DNA from: Brevibacterium sp. HMSC07C04
GTDB taxonomy: Bacteria; Actinomycetota; Actinomycetes; Actinomycetales; Brevibacteriaceae
Assembly (NCBI RefSeq): GCF_001815905.1
Contig: NZ_KV823236.1
Location: 8,527-72,526 of the forward strand
DNA: 64,000 nt
Reading direction: 5' to 3'
Part shown: positions 28,861-36,244 of the stretch, one piece after another
Layout: the number at the start of each line of letters is the position of its first letter
How positions within the stretch are numbered: position 1 is the first letter of the stretch
The notes under the pieces: generated by a model
Told to the model about the DNA's origin: nothing
The model's database searches: none
What the model saw: only the letters and a program-made list of their open reading frames with translations
Translations under genes and position numbers: made by a program

Positions 28861-29805
28861 ATGGACACAATCCTGAAGCCCATTCAGTGGGTGATCGCGT
28901 GGATCCTCAGTCTGTTCCACGACATCTTCACTGCCATCGGCATGCCCGCTGAAAACGGGTGGACTTGGGCCGTTGCGATCATTGCAATGACAATGCTGAT
29001 CCGCGCGATCCTCATACCGCTGTTCGTCTACCAGATCAAGGCGCAGCGGAAGATGCAGCTGCTCCAGCCGGATATGCAGCGACTGCGCGAAAAGTACAAG
29101 GGCAAGCGCGACCAGTACTCCCGGCAGCAAATGGCCGAAGAACAGCAGGCGCTGTTCAAGAAGCACGGCACAAATCCGCTGGCCTCCTGCCTGCCGATGC
29201 TCGTTCAGATTCCGGTGTTCTTTTCGCTCTTCCGCGTGATCCACAACGTTCCGGAAATCGCAGCCGGAAACATGGGCGCCATCGGCGGCATGACGCAGGA
29301 GCTTGCCAAGCAGATGGACAACGCAACCATCTTCGGCATCTACCTGCGCGATACCTTCATGAGCGACGGCATCGGCGTCAAGGTGCTCACCGCCGTCATG
29401 ATCATCATCATGGCTGCCACGCAGTTCATCACGCAGAAGCAGATGATGTCCAAGAACATGTCTGCGCAGGCCATGGACAACCCGTTCATGCAGCAGCAGA
29501 AGATGCTCCTGTACCTGTTTCCGATCATCTTCGCCGTCGGCGGCATCTACTTCCCGCTTGGTGTGCTCATCTACTGGCTTGCCACCAACACGTGGACGAT
29601 GGTTCAGCAGTTCATCGTCATCCGCAATATGCCCGCCCCCGGTTCCAAGGCCGAGAAGGAAATGCAGGCCCGCTACGCCAAGAAGGGCCGGGAACTGCCC
29701 AAGCACATGCAGCCGAAGGCCGAAGAAGAAGCACCGGCCAAAAAGGGCGGCCAGCGCCAGCAGCCGATCAGCAAGAATCGTCAGAAGAAGAAAAAGAAGA
29801 AGTGA
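28861..29805 (+). CDS. yidC: Membrane protein insertase YidC
   Basis: A 314-residue Oxa1/YidC-type insertase with five membrane segments. The first is close to the N-terminus (ILKPIQWVIAWILSLFHDIF), as in Gram-positive forms without the large periplasmic domain. A conserved Arg in the hydrophilic groove is plausible at IRAILIPL. The C-terminal tail is very basic (KNRQKKKKKK), fitting ribosome contact. An extended cytoplasmic loop (about 60-90) carries many charged residues. Confidence 0.96.
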   Translation: MDTILKPIQWVIAWILSLFHDIFTAIGMPAENGWTWAVAIIAMTMLIRAILIPLFVYQIKAQRKMQLLQPDMQRLREKYKGKRDQYSRQQMAEEQQALFKKHGTNPLASCLPMLVQIPVFFSLFRVIHNVPEIAAGNMGAIGGMTQELAKQMDNATIFGIYLRDTFMSDGIGVKVLTAVMIIIMAATQFITQKQMMSKNMSAQAMDNPFMQQQKMLLYLFPIIFAVGGIYFPLGVLIYWLATNTWTMVQQFIVIRNMPAPGSKAEKEMQARYAKKGRELPKHMQPKAEEEAPAKKGGQRQQPISKNRQKKKKKK

Positions 29806-29811
29806 GTGACG

Positions 29812-30315
29812 ATGACTGACTCGACAGAAGACAAGAAGCCCACCCGCGCCGAACTTCTTGAAGAAGAAGGCGACATCGCCGCGGACTACCTCGAAGAACT
29901 TCTCGACATTGTCGACCTTGACGGTGATATCGACATTGACGTCGTTGAAGGCCGTGCCCAGGTTGCCATTGTTCCACCAGAAGAGGACTCCGAGGTCGAC
30001 ATTCTGGTGGGCCGCGAAGGTGAGGTTCTCAACTCGCTGCAGGAACTGACGCGCCTTGCTGTGCAGACTGCTACCGGCCAGCGCTCGTGGCTCATGCTCG
30101 ACATCGACGGGTTCCGCAGCAGGCGCCGCGACCAGCTGAAGGAACTGGCCAACAAGAAGATCGACCAGGTCAAGGAGACCGGCGAATCCGTTGCGCTCAA
30201 GCCCATGAACTCTTTTGAGCGCAAGGTCATCCACGACCAGGTTTCACGCGCAGGCCTGGTCTCTGAATCTGCAGACGAAGGCCCCAAGCGCCACGTGGTC
30301 ATCAGCCTGCCATGA
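29812..30315 (+). CDS. jag: Jag/KhpB-type RNA-binding protein (KH and R3H domains)
   Basis: A 167-residue protein. The acidic N-terminus is followed by a KH domain (DIDIDVVEGRAQVAIV ... LVGREGEVLNSLQELTRLAV) and an R3H domain (SVALKPMNSFERKVIHDQV). The ATG at 29812 was chosen over GTG 29806. It lies between yidC and rsmG as in most actinobacteria and overlaps rsmG by 4 bases. It binds RNA; family members influence cell elongation and division. Confidence 0.93.
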   Translation: MTDSTEDKKPTRAELLEEEGDIAADYLEELLDIVDLDGDIDIDVVEGRAQVAIVPPEEDSEVDILVGREGEVLNSLQELTRLAVQTATGQRSWLMLDIDGFRSRRRDQLKELANKKIDQVKETGESVALKPMNSFERKVIHDQVSRAGLVSESADEGPKRHVVISLP

Positions 30316-30935
30316 CCGAACCTCGTCCCCAGGCCGCGGCAGAGGTCTTCGGCGATCGTCTTGTGATTGCCGAGGCCTACGCCCAGCACCTTGCCACGAC
30401 AGGTGTTGAATGGGGCCTTATCGGGCCGCGCGAAGTCGACCGGCTGTGGACGCGGCACATTCTCAACTGCGCTGTTGTCAGGGAACTGCTTCGTCCCGGT
30501 GATTCCGTTGGCGACGTCGGGTCCGGGGCAGGCCTGCCCGGGCTTGCCCTGGCTATTGCCTGCCCGGATATTTCCTTCACTCTGATTGAGGCGATGGAAC
30601 GCCGTGTTGACTGGCTCACCATGGTTGTCGAAGACCTCGGGATTGAAAACGTGCGCATTGTGCGCGCTAGGGCCGAAGACCTCGTGGACATCGAAATGTT
30701 CACCGCCGTCACCGCACGTGCGGTCAAGGCGCTGCCGCAGCTGATCGACTGGTGTGCTCCACTGCTGAGCCCGGAGGGCAGACTGCTGGCGATCAAGGGG
30801 GACCGTGCGCAGGAAGAAATCTACAAGTCTAAGAAGGCAGTGAAGGTTCAGCGTTGCCACACCCCGGTTATAAAACATGTGGGCGAAGGAGTCTTGGAAC
30901 AGCCAACGCGCGTAGTAGAAGTCATTCGTCGCTGA
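30312..30935 (+). CDS. rsmG: 16S rRNA (guanine-527-N7) methyltransferase
   Basis: A 207-residue SAM-dependent methyltransferase. The SAM-binding motif is VGDVGSGAGLPGLALAIA, followed by LIEAMERRVDWL. The family region TARAVKALPQLIDWCAPLL is present. The ATG overlaps the jag stop (ATGA). Loss of this gene is known to give low-level streptomycin resistance in other bacteria; the copy here looks intact. Confidence 0.96.
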   Translation: MTEPRPQAAAEVFGDRLVIAEAYAQHLATTGVEWGLIGPREVDRLWTRHILNCAVVRELLRPGDSVGDVGSGAGLPGLALAIACPDISFTLIEAMERRVDWLTMVVEDLGIENVRIVRARAEDLVDIEMFTAVTARAVKALPQLIDWCAPLLSPEGRLLAIKGDRAQEEIYKSKKAVKVQRCHTPVIKHVGEGVLEQPTRVVEVIRR

Positions 30936-30968
30936 CTGTTCGAATAGTGTTCTAATCCTCCGCCGTGA

Positions 30969-30984
30969 TGTTTCACGTGAAACG
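30969..30984. promoter_or_regulatory. parS site 1 (upstream of parA)
   Basis: TGTTTCACGTGAAACG, one base from the 16-bp parS consensus, in the rsmG-parA gap. Confidence 0.93.
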
Positions 30985-31030
30985 CGTAGAATAGGAAGCA
31001 ATCAAAATTAACGGCGCAAATGGAGGGCGA

Positions 31031-31930
31031 ATGGCTATCTTGGATGAGTCGACTCCCTTGGGTGCGGCGATTGCACGTGATAATCAGCGTGCTGCCCGTC
31101 TCTCGAGAGCGACCTTCCCCAAACCGGACTCAACAAGAATCTTCACTGTCGCCAATCAAAAGGGCGGCGTAGGAAAGACAACTACGGCGGTCAACCTGGC
31201 AGCAGCGCTTGCAAAGCATGGTCTCGAAGTGCTCGTCATCGATTCTGACCCCCAGGGCAATGCGAGTACTGCCCTTGACATCGATCACTCAACTGAAGTT
31301 CCAAGCATCTACGACGTCATCATCGACGACATGGACATTGCGGACACCATCGCCTACTGCCCAGAGTTCGAAACCCTTGCAGTGGTCCCGGCAACTATCG
31401 ATCTTGCCGGCGCAGAAATCGAGCTGGTTTCTAGGGTTGCCCGCGAACAGCGCCTATCAGTTGCTCTCGACGCGTATCTGCAGAAAAGGGAAGAAGAGGG
31501 CTCGCGCGTCGACTATGTATTCATCGACTGCCCGCCCAGCTTGGGACTTTTGACCGTCAACGCTTTTGTTGCAGCAAACGAAGTCCTGATCCCCATTCAG
31601 TGCGAGTACTACGCGCTTGAGGGGCTGAGCCAACTGCTCAGCAATATTCAGCTCATTCAAAAGCACCTGAATCCTGCCTTGGAGCTCAGCACGATCTTGC
31701 TGACCATGTACGATTCGCGCACCAACCTGAGCTCCCAAGTTGCGGAAGATGTCCGAGCTCATTTTCCCAAGCAAGTTCTCAACACATCCATACCGCGCTC
31801 TGTACGCATTTCCGAAGCGCCCAGCTTTGCGCAAACCGTTATCGCCTATGAACCTAGCTCGTCCGGCGCGCTTTCCTATCGCGAAGCCGCCCAAGAGATC
31901 GCACAGCGAGGAGTAAAGCACAGTGAGTGA
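31031..31930 (+). CDS. parA: Chromosome-partitioning ATPase ParA (Soj)
   Basis: A 299-residue deviant-Walker ATPase. K44-G-G-V-G-K49-T gives the signature and P-loop lysines, and [11 protein letters not shown] is the Walker B-like region. The start is ATG 31031 with GGAGGGCG upstream. It works with ParB and parS to move the origin region. It overlaps parB by 8 bases. Confidence 0.97.
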   Translation: MAILDESTPLGAAIARDNQRAARLSRATFPKPDSTRIFTVANQKGGVGKTTTAVNLAAALAKHGLEVLVIDSDPQGNASTALDIDHSTEVPSIYDVIIDDMDIADTIAYCPEFETLAVVPATIDLAGAEIELVSRVAREQRLSVALDAYLQKREEEGSRVDYVFIDCPPSLGLLTVNAFVAANEVLIPIQCEYYALEGLSQLLSNIQLIQKHLNPALELSTILLTMYDSRTNLSSQVAEDVRAHFPKQVLNTSIPRSVRISEAPSFAQTVIAYEPSSSGALSYREAAQEIAQRGVKHSE

Positions 31931-33101
31931 AGCACCGAAGTCGCGTCGTCGGGGCCTTGGTCGTGGAATTGGAGCGCTCATCCCGGACGTAGTCAGCGAA
32001 GAACGACCTATCGATGTCTTCTTTTCCGGGGATGGAGAAAAGAAGGATAGTGTTTCACGTGAAACAATAGTTGACCCGGCAGCCGGTATGCGGCAATCCC
32101 GGACCAAAGCCAAATCAGCTAAGTCGGCCGCGCCCGCGAAGACCGCCCCAAAGCCTTCTGCTGATTCGGCTAAGAAAACGACACCTGGGTCCAAGAAGGA
32201 TGCAACCAAGGCGAAGTCAGCGAGCACGGCAGCAAACAACAATGTTTCACGTGAAACGCAACAGGATGTTTCACGTGAAACCGACCTCCAAGACGTTCCG
32301 GGCGCCGCGTTCGGCCTGATCCCTGTTGAGCAGATTTCGCCGAACCCACGTCAGCCCCGTGATGTTTTCGACGAAGACGCTCTCGCTGAGCTGGTCACGT
32401 CCATCAAGGAAGTCGGCGTCCTTCAGCCAGTAGTGGTCCGCGTCGTTGACCCGAAGAAGCCTTCCTACCAGCTGATTATGGGGGAGCGCCGATTCCGCGC
32501 TTCTCAAGAAGCCGGATTGAAGGAAATTCCGGCCATTATCCGCGATGTTCGTGATGATGACCTCCTGCGTGATGCTCTTCTCGAAAACCTTCACCGCGTT
32601 GACCTCAACCCACTCGAAGAAGCAGCCGCCTACCAGCAGCTTCTCGAAGACTTCAACTGCACGCAGGAACAGCTTTCAGAGCGCATTGGTCGCTCGCGTC
32701 CGCAGATTTCGAACACACTGCGCTTGTTGAAGTTGCCTGGCCTGGTGCAACGCCGTGTAGCTGCGGGAGTTCTATCTCAGGGCCATGCGCGTGCGCTTCT
32801 TGGTCTCGAGGATGCTGCGCACATGGAGGTACTGGCTCAGCGCATCGTCGCAGAAGGCCTCTCAGTTCGCGCAACAGAAGAGTCGGTCGTGCTCATGAAT
32901 AGGGGAGACGATAAGCCCGTTTCACGTGAAACATCGAAACCCAATCCGGAACTTGAGTCGATTGCACGAACTATTGGCGACAAGCTCGACACAAGGGTCA
33001 AAATTTCAATGGGCCGACGCAAAGGTCGGATCAGTGTAGAGTTCGCTGATGAGAATGACCTTAAGCGAATTATTGAAGCTCTTGGGATGCAGCAGCCCTA
33101 A
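31923..33101 (+). CDS. parB: Chromosome-partitioning protein ParB
   Basis: A 392-residue ParB. The N-terminal ~130 residues are Lys/Ala/Ser-rich and probably flexible. The CTPase/DNA-binding core starts at about residue 135 ([18 protein letters not shown]), with GERRFRAS and [17 protein letters not shown]. The central HTH is in [21 protein letters not shown]. The C-terminal dimer domain is [29 protein letters not shown]. The linker repeats VSRET at four places. Each repeat is the translation of an embedded parS site, so the protein sequence there is set by DNA function. Residue 130-390 lengths are standard. Confidence 0.97.
   Translation: MSEAPKSRRRGLGRGIGALIPDVVSEERPIDVFFSGDGEKKDSVSRETIVDPAAGMRQSRTKAKSAKSAAPAKTAPKPSADSAKKTTPGSKKDATKAKSASTAANNNVSRETQQDVSRETDLQDVPGAAFGLIPVEQISPNPRQPRDVFDEDALAELVTSIKEVGVLQPVVVRVVDPKKPSYQLIMGERRFRASQEAGLKEIPAIIRDVRDDDLLRDALLENLHRVDLNPLEEAAAYQQLLEDFNCTQEQLSERIGRSRPQISNTLRLLKLPGLVQRRVAAGVLSQGHARALLGLEDAAHMEVLAQRIVAEGLSVRATEESVVLMNRGDDKPVSRETSKPNPELESIARTIGDKLDTRVKISMGRRKGRISVEFADENDLKRIIEALGMQQP
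32051..32066. promoter_or_regulatory. parS site 2 (inside parB)
   Basis: TGTTTCACGTGAAACA, a perfect 16-bp parS palindrome, read as VSRET in parB. Confidence 0.96.
32243..32258. promoter_or_regulatory. parS site 3 (inside parB)
   Basis: TGTTTCACGTGAAACG, one mismatch from consensus, read as VSRET in parB. Confidence 0.94.
32267..32282. promoter_or_regulatory. parS site 4 (inside parB)
   Basis: TGTTTCACGTGAAACC, one mismatch, 8 bases after site 3 and in the same reading frame. Confidence 0.94.
32918..32933. promoter_or_regulatory. parS site 5 (inside parB)
   Basis: CGTTTCACGTGAAACA, one mismatch, read as VSRET between the HTH and the dimer domain. Confidence 0.94.
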
Positions 33102-33130
33102 CGTCGCAAGAAGCTAAGCCCCTGTGTGAA

Positions 33131-33162
33131 CTGAGGCCGGCGCCGAAAGGAGCCGGCCTCAG
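33131..33162 (+). terminator. Terminator after parB
   Basis: An 11-bp perfect stem CTGAGGCCGGC / GCCGGCCTCAG, 30 bases after the parB stop, followed by TTGTATTTG. Confidence 0.88.
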
Positions 33163-33555
33163 TTGTATTTGTGTGCAAACGGTCGAGACGGCCTGAGCGC
33201 CCGATTCTTGGTGTCTTTTCGCAGGACACCGTTCAACGCGGCCGTTGAGAACCGGGCTGCGGATGACGATAGACGTAACTGCAGTGCTCCGAAGCGAAAT
33301 CGTTCACTGATCTAACACGTCGGTGTTCTCGCGGCCCGGTTGCGGGCAGCTAACTTTGCGGGTCGATTCGACGGATGAGCACAACCCGCTGCGCTGTGGT
33401 ATTCCGACAAGTGGTTGCGCAGATATGGCTAGCGGGTCTGGACGGGCTTTCCCCCCCATAATGCGTCCCATCCAATCAAGCGCTGCAGCTTTGTGTGAGC
33501 ACCTCGTCGAGAAGATTTGAAAGTAAGATGACCGAGCAGAAACTCAACTTGAATG
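33163..33555. other. Gene-free region between parB and the cwlM-like gene
   Basis: About 390 bases lie between two strong hairpins, with no frame that has a ribosome site and recognisable protein. A short frame at 33323-33520 has no family features. The stretch could carry a small RNA ending at the 33556-33597 hairpin; nothing else is visible. Confidence 0.4.
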
Positions 33556-33597
33556 TAAAATCCCGGGGCATCGAGTGAACGATGTCCCGGGATTTTA
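33556..33597. terminator. Long bidirectional terminator hairpin
   Basis: A stem of about 18 bp, TAAAATCCCGGGGCATCG with a near-perfect complement, and a 6-base loop. It ends in TTTT on both strands. It separates parB from the convergent cwlM-like gene. Confidence 0.88.
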
Positions 33598-33670
33598 CGG
33601 TCCAGGTGGCTGGAGGATAGGCGGGGCAGGAAGTGCCAGGCGCGACGAGACCGAGGCGGAGAACCTGAGT

Positions 33671-34795
33671 TTAAGAGCGAGTAGCCCAGGGGACGTTGCT
33701 GAGGTCAAGCGTGCCGGTGTCATAGTCATTCTGCTCTGTTAGGAACAGCCGCTGAATCGCCGCGACTATTGCTTCGGCGATATCCACTCGCACCGATGCG
33801 TCTTCGAGAAGTGCAATGTCGTGTTGACTGCTGACGTATCCAGCAAGGACGTAGATCTTCGGTGTGTTGAGATTGCGAAGAGATTCCCACGACTTGGGGT
33901 GTGAGCGACAGTTCAGCAGGGGAGTGCGCGAATCGATTTCACGTGAAACCAGGTTCGCGAGTTCCCGGCCTACGGGCGAGAAGATCGAGGGTGTCCTGGT
34001 TGAACCAAAGTAGTAGGTGGCGACCCCGTTCGGCAGCGGAGAAGGGCTGTTGTCTAGTGCGATCGAGATAAGCGCGGAGGACCCAAGCTCGTCGGCAATG
34101 TTGGGGTTGTCGTCCGTGGCATGCACGACTGCGGCCCCAAGTGCAGTGAGGCGACCGTCAACACGGCGGGCAATATCGTCACTGATCCGGCGTTGAAGTT
34201 CTCGCTGCTCAGCAGAGAATTCGGCGGTGGGGAAGTGGTGGGTCGACGCAGCGGACTCCAGCACAATCACCTGTCCAGCCAGGGACGGGCCCAGGGACTT
34301 GACGCGTGCACGTTCAGTAAGGTTATAGATGTTGCCCACGGCATGGTCACGGTGCACATCCATAAGGGCCTTGATGGTCTTCGGTCCGACAATGCCGTCG
34401 GGGTTCAGCCCCAGTTCGCGCTGCGCGCTGCGAACTGCGGTGTCAGTGGACTCCTCAAACCGAAAGCTGATCCAAGAGGTGAGCAGGCCAAGATTGGCAA
34501 GACGCTTCTGAAGCTCAGCCACATCGTCCCCGATCTGGGGTCTGCTTGGATCGTACTTGAGAATTCGATCGCCCAAGCGAAAACGTGCAAGCTCAGTTTC
34601 GTCCAGAGACTCTTTGCCAAGGACACCGTCCACTACGATTCCGCGATCCTGTTGAAACTGCCGAAGACCCGATTCGAACGTGTGATCGAATACGGCGTTG
34701 TCCGGTGCGCCCACAACGTAGCCCAGTCGGCCAAGGTGCCCTTTGGTCACGGCAATGATGGGATCGCTGTCCCCGTGTGAAAAATAGGTGTCCAT
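33671..34795 (-). CDS. CwlM-like protein: two peptidoglycan-binding domains and a degenerate amidase_3 domain
   Basis: A 374-residue protein in the conserved trxB-trxA-cwlM-parB neighbourhood. Two PG_binding_1 repeats are visible: about 10-62 (VTKGHLGRLGYVVG...FQQDRGIVVDGVLG) and about 88-140 (LQKRLANLGLL...RELGLNPDGIVG). The C-terminal half follows the amidase_3 layout, but the zinc motifs are lost: VIVLESAASTHHF stands where DPGHGG is expected, and SIALDNSPSP where S-x-H-x-N is expected. In mycobacteria CwlM acts as a non-enzymatic regulator of peptidoglycan precursor synthesis. By position and the missing ligands this is probably the same kind of protein. It lacks a signal peptide. A parS site lies inside the gene. 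Confidence 0.82.
   Translation of the reverse strand: MDTYFSHGDSDPIIAVTKGHLGRLGYVVGAPDNAVFDHTFESGLRQFQQDRGIVVDGVLGKESLDETELARFRLGDRILKYDPSRPQIGDDVAELQKRLANLGLLTSWISFRFEESTDTAVRSAQRELGLNPDGIVGPKTIKALMDVHRDHAVGNIYNLTERARVKSLGPSLAGQVIVLESAASTHHFPTAEFSAEQRELQRRISDDIARRVDGRLTALGAAVVHATDDNPNIADELGSSALISIALDNSPSPLPNGVATYYFGSTRTPSIFSPVGRELANLVSREIDSRTPLLNCRSHPKSWESLRNLNTPKIYVLAGYVSSQHDIALLEDASVRVDIAEAIVAAIQRLFLTEQNDYDTGTLDLSNVPWATRS
33935..33950. promoter_or_regulatory. parS site 6 (inside the cwlM-like gene)
   Basis: GATTTCACGTGAAACC keeps the 12-base core TTTCACGTGAAA with two or three outer mismatches. It is read as LVSRE on the minus strand. Confidence 0.75.
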
Positions 34796-34814
34796 AGATT
34801 CTTCCGTTAAAATG

Positions 34815-34848
34815 TCAGGCGCCCAATGATTCTACATTGGGCGCCTGA
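34815..34848 (-). terminator. Terminator after trxA
   Basis: A perfect 14-bp stem TCAGGCGCCCAATG with a 6-base loop, followed on the minus strand by CATTTTAA. It separates trxA from the cwlM-like gene. Confidence 0.9.
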
Positions 34849-34868
34849 AGCGGTCTGGGCTGCGAAAA

Positions 34869-35189
34869 TCAGCCGATGAATTCGGCGAGTTCCTCTTCGA
34901 GTGCAGGTTTGGGCCTTGCGCCGACAATCTGTTTGACAACTTCGCCGTTCTTGAAGACATACATAGCCGGAATTCCGGTAATCCCGTACGCGGCTGCCGT
35001 CTTCATATTGTCGTCAGTGTTGAGCTTGACGACCTTGAGTTTTTCAGCATTTTCTTCGCCGATCTGATCGACGATTGGTCCGACCTGCCGGCACGGGCCA
35101 CACCACGGGGCCCAGAAGTCGACAAGGACGGGCTTGTCGTGCTTGAGGACTTCCGCCTCGAAATCGGCGTCGGTGACTTCTTGAGACAT
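34869..35189 (-). CDS. trxA: Thioredoxin
   Basis: A 106-residue thioredoxin with the active site W29-C30-G-P-C33 and the cis-Pro loop GITGIPAMYVF. It is reduced by the product of the gene just upstream; the gap to trxB is 2 bases. It keeps cytoplasmic protein thiols reduced and supplies electrons to ribonucleotide reductase and peroxiredoxins. Confidence 0.97.
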   Translation of the reverse strand: MSQEVTDADFEAEVLKHDKPVLVDFWAPWCGPCRQVGPIVDQIGEENAEKLKVVKLNTDDNMKTAAAYGITGIPAMYVFKNGEVVKQIVGARPKPALEEELAEFIG

Positions 35190-35191
35190 GT

Positions 35192-36130
35192 TTACTCCTT
35201 ATCGGCGCGATCGGCCAGGTACTTTTCAGCATCAAGGGCTGCGGCACAGCCGGAACCGGCTGCCGTAACGGCCTGTCGGTACACAGAGTCTACGACGTCG
35301 CCGGCAGCGAACACACCTTCTACGCTTGTGCGCGAAGACCGGCCGTCAACCTTGATGTAGCCGTTGTCGTGCAGGTCGAGCTGACCCTTGAACAGGTTGG
35401 TGCGCGGGTCGGACCCGATGGCGATGAACAGGCCAGTGACGTCGAGTTCAGATTCTGAGCCGTCTGTGGTGTTGCGGACCGTGACGCCCGTGAGCTTGTC
35501 GTCACCATGGACGGCTGTGACTTCAGCGTCGAGAAGAAACTCGATCTTGGGATCACTCTGAGCCCGTTTGACCATGGTGTGCGATGCGCTGAAACCCTGA
35601 CGGCGGTGGATAAGGGTGACCTTCGAGGCGAAGCGCGACAGGAAGGTGGCTTCTTCCATTGCGGAATCGCCGCCGCCGACCACTGCGATGTGCTGGTCTT
35701 TGAAGAAGAACCCGTCACAGGTGGCACACCAGCTTACGCCTTTGCCGGTGAGAGCCTTCTCGTTGTCCAGACCGAGCTCGCGGTAAGCCGACCCCGTGGC
35801 GAGAATAACGGCTTCGGCAGTGAACTCTTCGCCCATTTCTGTGGTGAGGCTGTGCGCACCGGGGGAGAAGTCAATGGTCTTGACATCGTCGTAGAGGACT
35901 TCGGCACCGAAGCGCTCGGCCTGTTGGCGCATGTTCTCCATCAGGTCAGGCCCCAGGATTCCCTCGGGGAAGCCGGGGAAGTTCTCGACGTCTGTTGTGT
36001 TCATCAGTTCGCCGCCTGCAGTGACAGAACCGGCGATGATGAGCGGTTCGAATCCGGCGCGGGCCGCGTATACGCCGGCGGTGTATCCGGCTGGCCCGGA
36101 GCCGACGATGATGAGCTTCATATTGGTCAC
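35192..36130 (-). CDS. trxB: Thioredoxin reductase (NADPH)
   Basis: A 312-residue flavoenzyme. The FAD site is VGSGPAGYTAGVYAARAG, the redox-active pair is C135-A-T-C138, and the NADPH motif is VVGGGDSAMEEA. The C-terminal FAD motif is GVFAAGDV. The start is GTG 36130 after AAGGAGA. It is coupled with trxA. Confidence 0.97.
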   Translation of the reverse strand: MTNMKLIIVGSGPAGYTAGVYAARAGFEPLIIAGSVTAGGELMNTTDVENFPGFPEGILGPDLMENMRQQAERFGAEVLYDDVKTIDFSPGAHSLTTEMGEEFTAEAVILATGSAYRELGLDNEKALTGKGVSWCATCDGFFFKDQHIAVVGGGDSAMEEATFLSRFASKVTLIHRRQGFSASHTMVKRAQSDPKIEFLLDAEVTAVHGDDKLTGVTVRNTTDGSESELDVTGLFIAIGSDPRTNLFKGQLDLHDNGYIKVDGRSSRTSVEGVFAAGDVVDSVYRQAVTAAGSGCAAALDAEKYLADRADKE

Positions 36131-36244
36131 GGGTGTTCTCCTTGGAAGCGTTGCTCCGGCTGATCCGGCGCCTGTGGTCTTCTCCTGGGTGCAACGGCGG
36201 TGTTCGGACCGTTATTCCGCGGGTGAAACGAGCCCGGTGCCAGG

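Noticed and set aside
28750-30234. A 494-codon open frame on the minus strand over yidC and jag
   Set aside because: It is antisense to clear yidC and jag, and has His/Leu-rich composition without any family features.
33323-33520. A 65-codon frame between parB and the cwlM-like gene
   Set aside because: No ribosome site and no family resemblance; it lies between two terminators.
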